A stretch of DNA of 64,000 bases from Kitasatospora viridis (GTDB taxonomy: Bacteria > Actinomycetota > Actinomycetes > Streptomycetales > Streptomycetaceae). The stretch spans positions 4,555,001 through 4,619,000 of the forward strand of contig NZ_VIWT01000001.1 of NCBI RefSeq assembly GCF_007829815.1. The letters run 5' to 3'. The notes beneath the pieces were generated by a model. It was given only the letters and a program-made list of their open reading frames with translations, made no database searches and was not told where the DNA came from. Both the position numbers and the translations under genes were made by a program. Position 1 is the first letter of the stretch. Each line of letters starts with the position of its first letter. Of the stretch, positions 8,464 through 17,138 are shown piece by piece.

Positions 8464-9474
8464 TCAGCAGGTGTCGCCGGCGTCCAGGGCGGCCTGGGTC
8501 TGCGGGCCGACGTAGCCCCACTGGTCCTGCCAGAGCTGGTTGGCCGACTGGAAGTCGCCGACCTCCTGCTGGGTCCTGCTGTCGTACCGGCCGCTGTGGG
8601 CGCTGCCGCAGCCGATCGTGCGCAGCTGCTGCTGGAGCGCGGCCACGGCCGGGCCGGAGTCGCCCGGGGACGGCGCGGCGGTGGGGCTGGGCGGGGCGGA
8701 GCTGGGGGCCGCGCTGGTGGGGGCGGCGGAGGTCGGCGGCGGCGCCTGGGTGGTCGGCGGGGGCGGGGCGGCCGCGGGGCTGCTCGGGGCGGGCTCGGTG
8801 GCCCTGGTTCTGGACGGGGTGGGTCTGGGTCTGGCCGAGGTGCTCGGGGCCTGCGGGGCCGAGCTCTCGGGGGCGGGGGCGGTGCTGGGCGGGGCTCCGT
8901 CGGTCGGCGGGGCGCTGGTGACGGCGCTGGGCAGCGGCAGCGGGAGCGCCTGGCGGTCGGGCGTGCCGGTGGGGCTGAGCGCGTACGCCAGGCCGACCCC
9001 GATCGCGATCGCTCCCGCACCGGCCGCCACGACCAGGCCGGTGCGCCGCTGCCGGGCCTTGCGGGCGGCGGCGCGCGAGCTGGCGGGGGCGGGCTCGGCG
9101 GCGATCGGGAAGAGGCCCAACTCGCGGGCCGGGCGGGCCGGCTCCGGCTGCGCCGGCGCGAACGGCTCCTGTGTGTACGGCTCCTGTGCGTACGGCTCCT
9201 GTGCGTACGGCTCCTGCGGGTACGGCTCCTGTGCGTACGGCTCGGTCACCGGGGGCAGCACGGCGGTGGCGTACGGGTCCTGCGGCGGCTGGTAGCCGTC
9301 GGCGGCCACCGGGTAGGGCTCCGGTTCGGCCAGCGGCCCGGCCACGTACGGGCGGACCAGCGGGGGCCCCTCGGTCAGCGGGAGGATCGCCGTCTCGGTC
9401 GAGTCCGCGTCGTGACCGGAGCCGGCCTGGCCGGAGTCGGCCGGACCGGATCCTGGCGGGGCGAATCCCGGCAT
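8464..9474 (-). CDS. membrane-anchored peptidoglycan-binding domain protein
   Basis: A 336-residue protein in three parts. The cytoplasmic N-terminus (about 150 residues) carries QEPYA-type repeats. One membrane segment follows (TGLVVAAGAGAIAIGVGLAYAL). Then a long Pro/Ser/Thr/Ala-rich stretch reaches a C-terminal PG_binding_1-like domain (GDSGPAVAALQQQLRTIG, then FQSANQL and GYVGPQTQAAL). It probably sits across the membrane with its tip on the cell wall. AGGAGG lies eight bases before the ATG. The DHA2 exporter is transcribed away from it. Confidence 0.85.
   Translation of the reverse strand: MPGFAPPGSGPADSGQAGSGHDADSTETAILPLTEGPPLVRPYVAGPLAEPEPYPVAADGYQPPQDPYATAVLPPVTEPYAQEPYPQEPYAQEPYAQEPYTQEPFAPAQPEPARPARELGLFPIAAEPAPASSRAAARKARQRRTGLVVAAGAGAIAIGVGLAYALSPTGTPDRQALPLPLPSAVTSAPPTDGAPPSTAPAPESSAPQAPSTSARPRPTPSRTRATEPAPSSPAAAPPPPTTQAPPPTSAAPTSAAPSSAPPSPTAAPSPGDSGPAVAALQQQLRTIGCGSAHSGRYDSRTQQEVGDFQSANQLWQDQWGYVGPQTQAALDAGDTC
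9164..9238 (-). repeat. five 15-bp repeats (QEPYx)
   Basis: Five near-identical 15-bp units in frame encode QEPYA, QEPYP and QEPYT in the cytoplasmic N-terminal part of the peptidoglycan-binding protein. Confidence 0.85.
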
Positions 9475-9622
9475 GGGCCGGTCCTCCTGAAGCTGTCGGG
9501 TGGGGCTGGAACGGGCCCGATTATGCAGCACACCGTAGCGGCCGAACAGTGCTGACCGACCCTCCGGTCCCGGCTCCGCGCTGTTGCGAATGGCGCAACC
9601 CCGGGCCGCAAACCAGGACAAA

Positions 9623-9644
9623 TCTGACACGATGAGGTGTCAGA
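9623..9644. promoter_or_regulatory. perfect palindromic operator before DHA2 exporter
   Basis: TCTGACAC and GTGTCAGA are exact inverted repeats separated by GATGAG, 22 bp in all. The box is 31 bases before the exporter ATG, in the right place for a repressor. It lies in the divergent region with the peptidoglycan-binding protein gene. No regulator gene is adjacent; the winged-helix tail of the exporter itself is one candidate. Confidence 0.75.
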
Positions 9645-9675
9645 AGCTGCCGCCCCATCAGACGGAGGACCGGCC

Positions 9676-11733
9676 ATGGCGGATCCGGTGACCGAGGCCG
9701 CGCCCCCGCAGCCCCCGCAACAGGGCGAGGTGCACAACCTGTGGGTGCCGATCGGCGCCCTGCTGCTCGCCCTGCTGCTGGCCGCGCTCGACCAGACCAT
9801 CGTCTCCACCGCGCTGCCGACCATCGTCAGCGACCTCGGCGGACTGGAGCACCTGTCCTGGGTGGTGACGGCCTATCTGCTGGCCTCCACCGCGGTCACC
9901 CCGCTCTGGGGCAAGCTCGGCGACATGTACGGCCGGAAGCGGTTCTTCCAGGCCTCCATCGTGATCTTCCTGATCGGCTCCGCGCTCTGCGGGGTGGCCC
10001 AGAACATGGGCGAGCTGATCGCCTTCCGGGCGCTGCAGGGCCTGGGCGGCGGCGGCCTGATCGTGCTCACCCAGGCGATCGTCGGCGACCTGGTGCCGCC
10101 CCGGGAACGCGGCAAGTACCAGGGCCTGTTCGGCGCCGTCTTCGGCGCCACCAGCGTGCTCGGCCCGCTGCTCGGCGGGTTCTTCGTGGACCAGCTCTCC
10201 TGGCGCTGGGTCTTCTACATCAACCTGCCGATCGGCGTGGTCGCGCTGATCGTCATCGCGATCGTGCTGCACAGCGTCGAGGTGAAGCGCGAGCACGCGA
10301 TCGACTACCCGGGCATCGTGCTGATCGCCGCCGTCGCCACCTGCCTGGTGCTGATGACCTCGCTCGGCGGGGTCAGCTACCCGTGGGGCTCCTGGCAGGT
10401 GATCGGCCTGGGCGTGCTCGGGGTGGTGCTGCTGGGCATCTTCCTGCTGGTCGAGCGGCAGGCCGCCGAACCGGTGCTGCCGCCGCGGCTGTTCGTCTCG
10501 CGGACCTTCAGCCTGGTCGCGGTGATCTCCTTCGTGGTCGGCTTCGCGATGTTCGGCGCGCTCACCTACCTGCCGACCTTCCTCCAGGTGGTGCAGGGCG
10601 TCTCACCGACCATGTCGGGCGTGCACATGCTGCCGATGGTGCTCGGCATGCTGGTCACCTCGATCGGCTCCGGCCAGATCGTCGCCCGCACCGGCCACTA
10701 CCGGATCTTCCCGATCCTCGGCACCGCCGTGGTCACCGTCGGCCTGGTGCTGCTCTCCCGGCTGACCGAGTCCACCTCGACCACCGTGATGAGCCTCTAC
10801 TTCCTGGTCTTCGGCCTCGGGCTCGGCCTGGTGCTCCAGGTGCTGGTGCTGATCGTGCAGAACTCGGTGGGCTACCAGGACCTCGGGGTGGCCACCGCGG
10901 CCGCCACCTTCTTCCGCTCGATCGGCGCCTCCTTCGGCGTCTCGATCTTCGGCAGCATCTTCACCACCGGGCTCAACCACCGGCTGACCGACGCGCTGCG
11001 CGGGCTGCACCTGCCGCCCGGCTTCAGCCCGAAGGAGATCACCGCCGACCCCCGGGTGATCCACGGCCTGCCGCCCACCGTCGCGCACGGCATCCTGCAC
11101 GCCTACGCCGGCTCCATCGCGCACGTCTTCCTCTACGCGGCGCCGGTCGCCTTCGCCGCCTTCCTGCTCGCGCTGTTCATCCGCGAGCAGCCGCTGCGCG
11201 CCTCCGTCACCGCGCCCGACCTCGGCGAGTCGATCGGGATGAACCCGGTGGAGCGCAGTTCGGTGGACGAGATCGCCCGCGCCCTGACCGTGCTGAACAG
11301 CCGGGAGGCCCGCCGCGACCTCTACCGCCGGATCACCGCCGAGGCCGGGCTCGACCTGCAACCCGCCTCCAGCTGGCTGCTGTTGCAGATGCACCGGCAG
11401 GGCTACGTGGAGCCCGCCGAGCTGGCCGAGCACCGGATCGTGCCGCCGGCGGTGATCGAGGCGGCGGCCCGCGAGGTGGAGGGGCGCGGGCTGGCGCAGC
11501 GCAACGGGCTGCCGCTGCGGCTCACCGAGGAGGGCGAGCGGCTGGCCGCGCGGCTGGTCGCGGCCCGGCGCAGCCAGCTCGCCAAGCTGCTCGGCGACTG
11601 GGACGAGAAGCAGTTCGCCGACCTGGCCGAGCTGCTCACCCGGCTGACCGAGAACCTGTGCGGCGACCCGCACGACCACCCCGACCCGACGGCGCAGCCG
11701 CACGTGCCGCACAGCGAGGGCCGCTCCTTCTAG
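9676..11733 (+). CDS. DHA2 family MFS exporter with C-terminal winged-helix domain
   Basis: A 685-residue protein. Residues 1 to about 500 are a 14-helix drug/H+ antiporter of the EmrB/QacA type. Motif C-like text is GAVFGATSVLGPLLGG, the 2-3 loop reads GKLGDMYGRKRFF, and motif D1 is LDQTIVSTALPTIVSDLGG. The last ~170 residues form a soluble domain resembling a MarR winged helix (DLQPASSWLLLQMHRQGYVEPAELAEHRI, then LRLTEEGERLAARLVAARR). ATG 9676 has GGAGG seven bases upstream. GTG 9637 lies inside the palindrome and is rejected. The substrate is unknown. Confidence 0.9.
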   Translation: MADPVTEAAPPQPPQQGEVHNLWVPIGALLLALLLAALDQTIVSTALPTIVSDLGGLEHLSWVVTAYLLASTAVTPLWGKLGDMYGRKRFFQASIVIFLIGSALCGVAQNMGELIAFRALQGLGGGGLIVLTQAIVGDLVPPRERGKYQGLFGAVFGATSVLGPLLGGFFVDQLSWRWVFYINLPIGVVALIVIAIVLHSVEVKREHAIDYPGIVLIAAVATCLVLMTSLGGVSYPWGSWQVIGLGVLGVVLLGIFLLVERQAAEPVLPPRLFVSRTFSLVAVISFVVGFAMFGALTYLPTFLQVVQGVSPTMSGVHMLPMVLGMLVTSIGSGQIVARTGHYRIFPILGTAVVTVGLVLLSRLTESTSTTVMSLYFLVFGLGLGLVLQVLVLIVQNSVGYQDLGVATAAATFFRSIGASFGVSIFGSIFTTGLNHRLTDALRGLHLPPGFSPKEITADPRVIHGLPPTVAHGILHAYAGSIAHVFLYAAPVAFAAFLLALFIREQPLRASVTAPDLGESIGMNPVERSSVDEIARALTVLNSREARRDLYRRITAEAGLDLQPASSWLLLQMHRQGYVEPAELAEHRIVPPAVIEAAAREVEGRGLAQRNGLPLRLTEEGERLAARLVAARRSQLAKLLGDWDEKQFADLAELLTRLTENLCGDPHDHPDPTAQPHVPHSEGRSF

Positions 11734-12335
11734 CCGAGCACGGCCCGCAGGTCGGCGATCGAGCGGAAGTGCAGGCCGGTCATGCCGAGCGCGGCGGCCG
11801 CTGCCACGTTCTCGGCCCGGTCGTCGACGAACAGGCAGCGCTCCGGTGCCACGCCGGCCCGTTCGGCGGCGATCCGGTAGATCGCCGGCTCCGGCTTGAC
11901 CGCGCCCACCTCGGCGCTGTTCACCACCGCGTCGGCCAGGTCGAGCAGGCCGAGCCGGGCCAGGTCCTCGTCCAGCCAGACGGTGGCGTTGGTGACCAGC
12001 ACCAGGGGCACCCGTTCGCGGACGGCGCGCAGCAGCGCCACCACCTCCGGGTCGGCGCTGAACGGCGCGGTGGTGAAGACCTCGGCCAGCTCGCGGGCCG
12101 TCGGCTCCGGTATCCGCTCGGCCAGCCGCTCGGCGATGCTGGCCCGCCACTCGGCCCGGGTGATCCGGCCGAGCAGCAGCGGGCCGTCCACCTCCGGGGC
12201 GAAGCCGGTCCGCAGGGTCTCGCCGGCGGGCAGGCCGGCCGCCAGCTCCAGCCGGTTCAGCTCGGTGTGGTCGAAGTGCCGGATCACGCCGTCCACGTCG
12301 GACAGCACGGCGTCGAAGCTTCGTTCGCTGATCAT
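11730..12335 (-). CDS. HAD superfamily hydrolase
   Basis: A 201-residue phosphatase-type HAD protein. Motif I is DVDGVI, with nucleophile D13 and acid D15. Motif II is LVTNAT, the Lys of motif III is in GAVKPEPAIY, and motif IV is FVDDRAEN. The cap lies between motifs I and II (subfamily IA style). The substrate is probably a small phosphorylated metabolite, but cannot be named. It is convergent with the DHA2 exporter, and the stop codons overlap by four bases. Confidence 0.9.
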   Translation of the reverse strand: MISERSFDAVLSDVDGVIRHFDHTELNRLELAAGLPAGETLRTGFAPEVDGPLLLGRITRAEWRASIAERLAERIPEPTARELAEVFTTAPFSADPEVVALLRAVRERVPLVLVTNATVWLDEDLARLGLLDLADAVVNSAEVGAVKPEPAIYRIAAERAGVAPERCLFVDDRAENVAAAAALGMTGLHFRSIADLRAVLG

Positions 12336-12374
12336 CCAGCCTGGATAGCGGTCGACCGGCCGCCCTGTCCAGGG

Positions 12375-12623
12375 TCAGACGCTGAACGGCACCGAGTGGA
12401 TCTCGTCGGGCTTGTGCCCGGCGCGCTCGTGCACCCGCTGCACCGCCTCGGCCGAGGGCGCCTCGGAGAGGCACCAGACGGTGCCGGAGGCCGGGTCCGC
12501 CCAGGCCTGCTTGAAGTGCACGCCCTCCGACTGCTGGACCGCCAGGTCGGCGCGGTGGGCGGCTTCCAGCTGCTCCGCGGTGATGCCGCTCATTCCGTGG
12601 TGGACGTCCATGAAGGTGGCCAT
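12375..12623 (-). CDS. SCO4226-like nickel-binding family protein (DUF4242)
   Basis: An 82-residue protein of the same length and type as Streptomyces coelicolor SCO4226, a small ferredoxin-like-fold protein reported to bind nickel. It starts MATFMDVHHGMSGITAEQL; the early His residues are candidates for metal binding. GGAGGAG lies six bases before the ATG. It is probably transcribed with the HAD gene, which follows 39 bases downstream. The physiological role is not known. Confidence 0.8.
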   Translation of the reverse strand: MATFMDVHHGMSGITAEQLEAAHRADLAVQQSEGVHFKQAWADPASGTVWCLSEAPSAEAVQRVHERAGHKPDEIHSVPFSV

Positions 12624-12726
12624 CGTGGCTCCTCCGTCCGGTTCGCCGGCCCGGCGCCTCACCGGGCCGTGGGGCACCTCCCATCCTCGCGCGCGGCGGG
12701 CGGGGCCGCCGAACCGGGCGGGCGGG

Positions 12727-12870
12727 TCACTTGCGGCGCTTGTTGCGCCTGGCCAGGACGAAGCCGTAGCCGATGCCGATCGCCAGGCCGATGCCGACCA
12801 TCAGGAAGACGTTCGGGCCGGAGGAGCCGGCGGCGAGCAGGGCGGTGCCGATACGGGAGGCAGCGGGCAT
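12727..12870 (-). CDS. small single-pass membrane protein
   Basis: A 47-residue candidate: a short polar start (MPAASRIG), one hydrophobic segment (NVFLMVGIGLAIGIGYGFVL), and a basic tail (ARRNKRRK). The tail should stay in the cytoplasm. No clear ribosome site is seen. Function unknown. The composition is typical of conserved Streptomyces small membrane proteins, but this is inference. Confidence 0.5.
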   Translation of the reverse strand: MPAASRIGTALLAAGSSGPNVFLMVGIGLAIGIGYGFVLARRNKRRK

Positions 12871-13152
12871 GGCGAGCGCGGACCTTTCGGTGGACAGCGT
12901 GGCGGCCCGCACTCCCCGCTGACGCTCTGGCCGGGCCGGGCGCGGCCACCCACGACAATAACCGGACCGCCGCCGCCGACCCGAACGGGACGGGCTCGAC
13001 CCGGCGCGCGTGATCGGATCGATGCGCGCATCCGCCTGTCTGCGGCCGCCCGGCGCGCCTACACTCTGCGTGCCGATCGCGCGCGCCGGGTCGCGGGCCG
13101 TGCGGCGGTGTGTCCACTGGTAACTGACGGTGCGTCGGCAAGGAGCGCGACC

Positions 13153-13872
13153 ATGGCGCTGTTCGGGGAACGCCAGACCTTCCTGGGCCGGCTCAGCCCC
13201 GCCGACCGGGACGCCCTGAGGGCCCTCGGCGCCGAGCGGGCCTTCCCGGCCGGCGGCCCGCTGCTGCGCGAGGGCGACGGCGGCAGCCACGTGCTGGTGC
13301 TGCTCACCGGCTGGAGCGTGGTCTGGGTGGCCACCGAGCGCGGCGGCCGGGTGATCCTCGGGCTGCGCACGGTGGGGGAGCTGGTCGGCGAGATGGCCGC
13401 GCTGGACCCGCACCACCCGCGCAGCGCCACGGTCAGCGCGATCGGCCCGGTGCGGGCGCTGTCGGTGCCGGGCGACCGGTTCCGCCGGTTCATCGCGCAG
13501 CGGCCGCACGTGGCCGCGCTGGTGATGGCGCAGCTGGCCGACCGGCTGCGCGGGGCGGACCACGAGCGGCTCGCGCTGGCCTCGCTCACCGTGCTGCGCC
13601 GGCTCTGCGGGCGGCTGGTGGAGCTGGCCGACCGGACCGGGCGCCCGGCCGGCCCGGGAGCCGGCGGCGGGCCGGTGACGATCCGGCCGCCGATGGCGCA
13701 GAGCGACCTGGCGGCGGCGATCGGCGCCACCCGGGAGGCGGTGGCCAAGGCGCTGCGGCTGCTGCGCGAGCAGGGGCTGGTGCAGACCGGCCCGGGCACC
13801 CTGGTGGTGCTCGAACCCGAGCCGCTGCGGTTGCTGGCCGAGGGCCTGGAGCCGCCGGAGCGGGCGCACTGA
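13153..13872 (+). CDS. Crp/Fnr family transcriptional regulator
   Basis: A 239-residue regulator. A cyclic-nucleotide-binding domain covers about residues 15-125 and keeps a phosphate-binding-cassette look (GELVGEMAALD, then PRSATVSA). A long dimer helix follows, then a Crp-type HTH around residues 175-225 (MAQSDLAAAIGATREAVAKALRLLREQGLV). AGGAG lies seven bases before the ATG. The ligand is unknown; cAMP or a related nucleotide is plausible. It precedes a cyclase-fold protein gene on the same strand, 107 bases away. Confidence 0.92.
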   Translation: MALFGERQTFLGRLSPADRDALRALGAERAFPAGGPLLREGDGGSHVLVLLTGWSVVWVATERGGRVILGLRTVGELVGEMAALDPHHPRSATVSAIGPVRALSVPGDRFRRFIAQRPHVAALVMAQLADRLRGADHERLALASLTVLRRLCGRLVELADRTGRPAGPGAGGGPVTIRPPMAQSDLAAAIGATREAVAKALRLLREQGLVQTGPGTLVVLEPEPLRLLAEGLEPPERAH

Positions 13873-13979
13873 ACGAAGCGGGGGCCGGGGCCTGAGTAAA
13901 CGGCTACAGCGCACGGCCCGGACCCCGCGCACGCTGGGACACGGACGACCGGTGACGGACGGGAACGGGTGGGAGCGCG

Positions 13980-14846
13980 ATGGGCGAGCAGGCGAGGTTC
14001 GGGTTCGTGATCAATCTGGACGTGCAGGACTCCGGGCGGCTGCCGGACCCGCTGCGCCCGGCGATGCGGGCCGAGCTCTACCGGGTCACCGGCGACGCGC
14101 TGCAGCGGGCCGGGATCGCCGACGCGCAGGTGCACCGGGAGGACCGCGGCGACGGCATCCTCTTCGTGCTGGCGCCCACCGTGCCGCCGCAGGTGGTGCT
14201 CGGCCCGTGGTTGGAGTACCTGTACCAGAACCTGCGGCACGCCAACCGGAACGCGCGCGACGTCCTGCGGGTGCGGGTGGGGATGCACGCCGGCCCGGTG
14301 ACCGCCGATCCGCACGGCCGTTCCGGGCGCGCGGTGGACCTGGCCTGCCGGCTGGGCAACAGCGAGGAGGCCAAGCGGCTGCTGCGCACTGCGCCGGCCG
14401 CGCCGCTGCTGGTCGCGCTCAGCGACTCGCTCCACCGGGACTGGGTGGGCGAGGGCGTCGAGTGGATCGAGCCGGAGCACTACCGGGCGCAGGCGGTGCG
14501 CCTGCCCGAGGGGGAGCAGACCGCCTGGTTCCGGCTCATGGGTGCTCCCGGCAAAGCCCCGTCGGCGGCTCCCACGGGGGTGGAGCCGCCGACGGCCGCG
14601 GTCCGGGAGGAGGCCCGGAGCGAGCGGGGGTTGGAGGTGATCGGCGACAACCACGGCAGCGGCGTGACCGTGACGGCCGGCGCGATCGGCCGGGTGGTGC
14701 AGGGCGGGGACGCCGACAAGGAGGCCCCCGCGGTGCCGCCGGTCACCGCCACCCGGGTCCGGGGCGACGGGCACGGTTCCGGCATCAGCATCACCGCGGG
14801 CAGCATCGGCTCCATCAGCACCAACGGGGAGGGCGGACAGCCCTGA
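13980..14846 (+). CDS. nucleotide-cyclase-fold protein with Gly/Ser repeat tail
   Basis: A 288-residue protein. Residues 1 to about 180 resemble the class III nucleotidyl cyclase fold (FGFVINLDVQDSGR; VHREDRGDGILFVL; VGMHAGPV; GRAVDLACRLGNS). It may have lost catalysis. The tail holds two copies of a short repeat: GDNHGSGVTVTAGAIGRVVQ and GDGHGSGISITAGSIGSI. Relatives of this type occur in actinobacterial signalling and conflict gene sets. The substrate, if any, is unknown. GGGAG lies close before the ATG. Confidence 0.65.
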   Translation: MGEQARFGFVINLDVQDSGRLPDPLRPAMRAELYRVTGDALQRAGIADAQVHREDRGDGILFVLAPTVPPQVVLGPWLEYLYQNLRHANRNARDVLRVRVGMHAGPVTADPHGRSGRAVDLACRLGNSEEAKRLLRTAPAAPLLVALSDSLHRDWVGEGVEWIEPEHYRAQAVRLPEGEQTAWFRLMGAPGKAPSAAPTGVEPPTAAVREEARSERGLEVIGDNHGSGVTVTAGAIGRVVQGGDADKEAPAVPPVTATRVRGDGHGSGISITAGSIGSISTNGEGGQP

Positions 14847-15002
14847 CCACCGTGCGCGCGGGGGCCGGACGGGCGTGGCGTGGGCGTGGCGTGAATCACC
14901 TCGCCCGGCTTCCGAAGCAGAAGCTACGGGCCGGTAATCTTCAGGGTCTCTGGTGTTCACACGCTCAAAGCCCGGTGGGCGTGGGCAGAAGGGGCCGACC
15001 CC

Positions 15003-16325
15003 ATGACGGTGCAGCCACCGACCGCCGACCAGCCGCTGCGGGTCGCGCTGCTGTCCTACCGCGGCGACCCGTTCTGCGGCGGCCAGGGCGTCTACGTCCG
15101 CCACCTCTCCCGCGAGCTGGCCCGGCTGGGCCACCGGGTCGAGGTGATCGGCGCCCAGCCCTACCCGGTGCTGGACGAGGTGCCCGGGCCCGGTTCGGTG
15201 AGCCTGGTCGAGCTGCCCAGCCTGGACCTCTACCGGGCCGACGACCCGTTCCGCACCCCGAAGGCCGCCGAACTGCGCGGCCCGGTGGACCTGCTGGAGG
15301 TCGCCACGATGTGGACCGGCGGCTTCCCCGAGCCGCTCACCTTCTCGCTGCGGGCCCGCCAGTACCTGGCCCGCAACCGCGGCCGCTACGACGTGGTGCA
15401 CGACAACCAGACCCTCGGCTACGGCCTGCTCGGCCTGGCCCGGCACGGCTTCCCGCTGGTCACCACGGTGCACCACCCGGTCACCGAGGACCGCCGGCTG
15501 GAGCTGGCGGCGGCCGCCACCCGGGGCCGCCGGCTCTCGCTGCGCCGCTGGTACTCCTTCACCCGGATGCAGCGCCGGGTGGCCGCCCGGCTGGACCACG
15601 TGATCACCGTCTCCGGGAGCTCCAAGGCGGGCATCGCCGAGCAGCTGGGCACCCCGGCGGGCCACATCGAGGTGGTGCCGATCGGCGCCGACACCCGGCT
15701 CTGGTCGCCATCGGCGGCGGTGCCGGTGGTGCCCGGCCGGATCGTCACCACCTCCAGCGCGGACGTGCCGCTCAAGGGCCTGCTGTACCTGGTGGAGGCG
15801 CTGGCCAAGGTCCGCACCGAGCGCGAGGCGCACCTGGTGGTGGTCTGCAAGAAGCAGGGCGAGGGTCCGATCGCGGACGCCGTGCGCCGGCTCGGCCTGG
15901 AGCCGTACATCGACTTCCGCACCGGCCTGACCGACCAGGAGCTGGTGGACCTCTACCGCTCGGCCGAGGTGGCCTGCGTGCCCTCGCTCTACGAGGGCTT
16001 CTCGCTGCCCGCCGCCGAGGCGATGGCCACCGGCACCCCGCTGGTGGCCACCACGGGCGGGGCGATCCCCGAGGTGGCCGGCCCGGACGGCGAGACCTGC
16101 CTGGCGGTGCCGCCGGGCGACGCGGGTGCGCTGGCCGGCGCGCTCGGCCGGCTGCTGGACGATCCCGAGCTGCGGGCCCGACTGGCCGCCGCGGGCCGCC
16201 AGCGGGTGCTGGCACACTTCACCTGGGAGCGGGCCGCCGAGCGGACCGCCGAGGTGTACCGGGCCGCGATCGCCACCGGGGTCGGGCAGCGTGCCAGGTC
16301 CGGTCCGGGCTGGCGCTACGTCTGA
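15003..16325 (+). CDS. GT4 family glycosyltransferase
   Basis: A 440-residue GT-B glycosyltransferase. The N-terminal domain has the glycine-rich loop GGQGVYVRHLSRELARLGHRV. The C-terminal domain carries the E-x7-E region SLYEGFSLPAAEAMATGTPLV, which binds the sugar nucleotide. It probably uses a UDP- or GDP-sugar. It is followed at 78 bases by a methyltransferase and then a coupled alpha-barrel protein, so all three may act in one pathway. The acceptor is unknown. Confidence 0.9.
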   Translation: MTVQPPTADQPLRVALLSYRGDPFCGGQGVYVRHLSRELARLGHRVEVIGAQPYPVLDEVPGPGSVSLVELPSLDLYRADDPFRTPKAAELRGPVDLLEVATMWTGGFPEPLTFSLRARQYLARNRGRYDVVHDNQTLGYGLLGLARHGFPLVTTVHHPVTEDRRLELAAAATRGRRLSLRRWYSFTRMQRRVAARLDHVITVSGSSKAGIAEQLGTPAGHIEVVPIGADTRLWSPSAAVPVVPGRIVTTSSADVPLKGLLYLVEALAKVRTEREAHLVVVCKKQGEGPIADAVRRLGLEPYIDFRTGLTDQELVDLYRSAEVACVPSLYEGFSLPAAEAMATGTPLVATTGGAIPEVAGPDGETCLAVPPGDAGALAGALGRLLDDPELRARLAAAGRQRVLAHFTWERAAERTAEVYRAAIATGVGQRARSGPGWRYV

Positions 16326-16403
16326 GTGCCGGTCGGCTGATTCCACGTCACCTGATCCAGCGTCGGGCACCGGCCTGACGTCGCAACGAATGGGAGCTCC
16401 GCA

Positions 16404-17138
16404 GTGCTGACCGTCGACTTCTCCCGCTTCCCACTTGCGCCCGGTGACCGGGTGCTCGACCTGGGCTGCGGTGGCGGCCGGCACGCGTTCGAGTGCTACC
16501 GCCGCGGTGCCAACGTGGTGGCGCTGGACCAGAACGGCGAGGAGATCGCCGAGGTCCGCAAGTGGTTCGCCGCGATGGCCGAGGCCGGCGAGGCCCCGGC
16601 CGGGGCGAGCGCGGTCGCCGTCGAGGGCAACGCGCTGGCGCTGCCGTTCGAGGACGAGTCCTTCGACAAGATCATCATCTCCGAGGTGATGGAGCACATC
16701 CCGGACGACAAGGGCGTGCTCGCCGAGATGTTCCGGGTGCTCAAGCCCGGCGGGCTGCTCGCCGTCACCGTGCCCCGCTGGCTGCCGGAGAAGATCTGCT
16801 GGGCGCTGTCCGACGAGTACCACGAGGTCGAGGGCGGCCACATCCGGATCTACCGGGGCGACGAGCTGCTGGCCAAGCTGACCGACGCCGGCCTCAAGCC
16901 CTACGGCACCCACCACGCGCACGCCCTGCACTCGCCCTACTGGTGGATCAAGTGCGCGGTCGGCGTCAACAACGACAAGGCGCTGCCGGTGCGCGCCTAC
17001 CACCAGCTGCTGGTCTGGGACATCGTCGGCACCCCGGTGATCAGCAAGGTCACCAAGGCCGCCGAGGCCGCGCTCAACCCGGTGCTCGGCAAGAGCTTCG
17101 TGGCCTACGCCAGCAAGCCGCAGCGGGCCGCCGCATGA
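16404..17138 (+). CDS. class I SAM-dependent methyltransferase
   Basis: A 244-residue methyltransferase with the SAM-binding motif VLDLGCGGGRHAFE (residues about 18-31), acidic residue in VVALDQN, and post-motif FDKIIISEVMEHIPDD. The substrate is unknown. The next gene starts inside its stop codon (ATGA), so the two are translated together. A glycosyltransferase gene lies upstream on the same strand. Confidence 0.9.
   Translation: MLTVDFSRFPLAPGDRVLDLGCGGGRHAFECYRRGANVVALDQNGEEIAEVRKWFAAMAEAGEAPAGASAVAVEGNALALPFEDESFDKIIISEVMEHIPDDKGVLAEMFRVLKPGGLLAVTVPRWLPEKICWALSDEYHEVEGGHIRIYRGDELLAKLTDAGLKPYGTHHAHALHSPYWWIKCAVGVNNDKALPVRAYHQLLVWDIVGTPVISKVTKAAEAALNPVLGKSFVAYASKPQRAAA

Noticed and set aside
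9164..9238. CRISPR-like repeat array
   Set aside because: The 15-bp repeats are contiguous, in frame and encode QEPYx; there are no spacers.
9637..9675. GTG 9637 as start of the DHA2 exporter
   Set aside because: The codon lies inside the 22-bp palindrome and has no ribosome site; ATG 9676 has GGAGG at good spacing.
9741..13013. 1090-codon plus-strand frame
   Set aside because: Arg/Pro/Ala-rich shadow of the exporter, HAD and DUF4242 genes; no domain pattern and it crosses gene boundaries.
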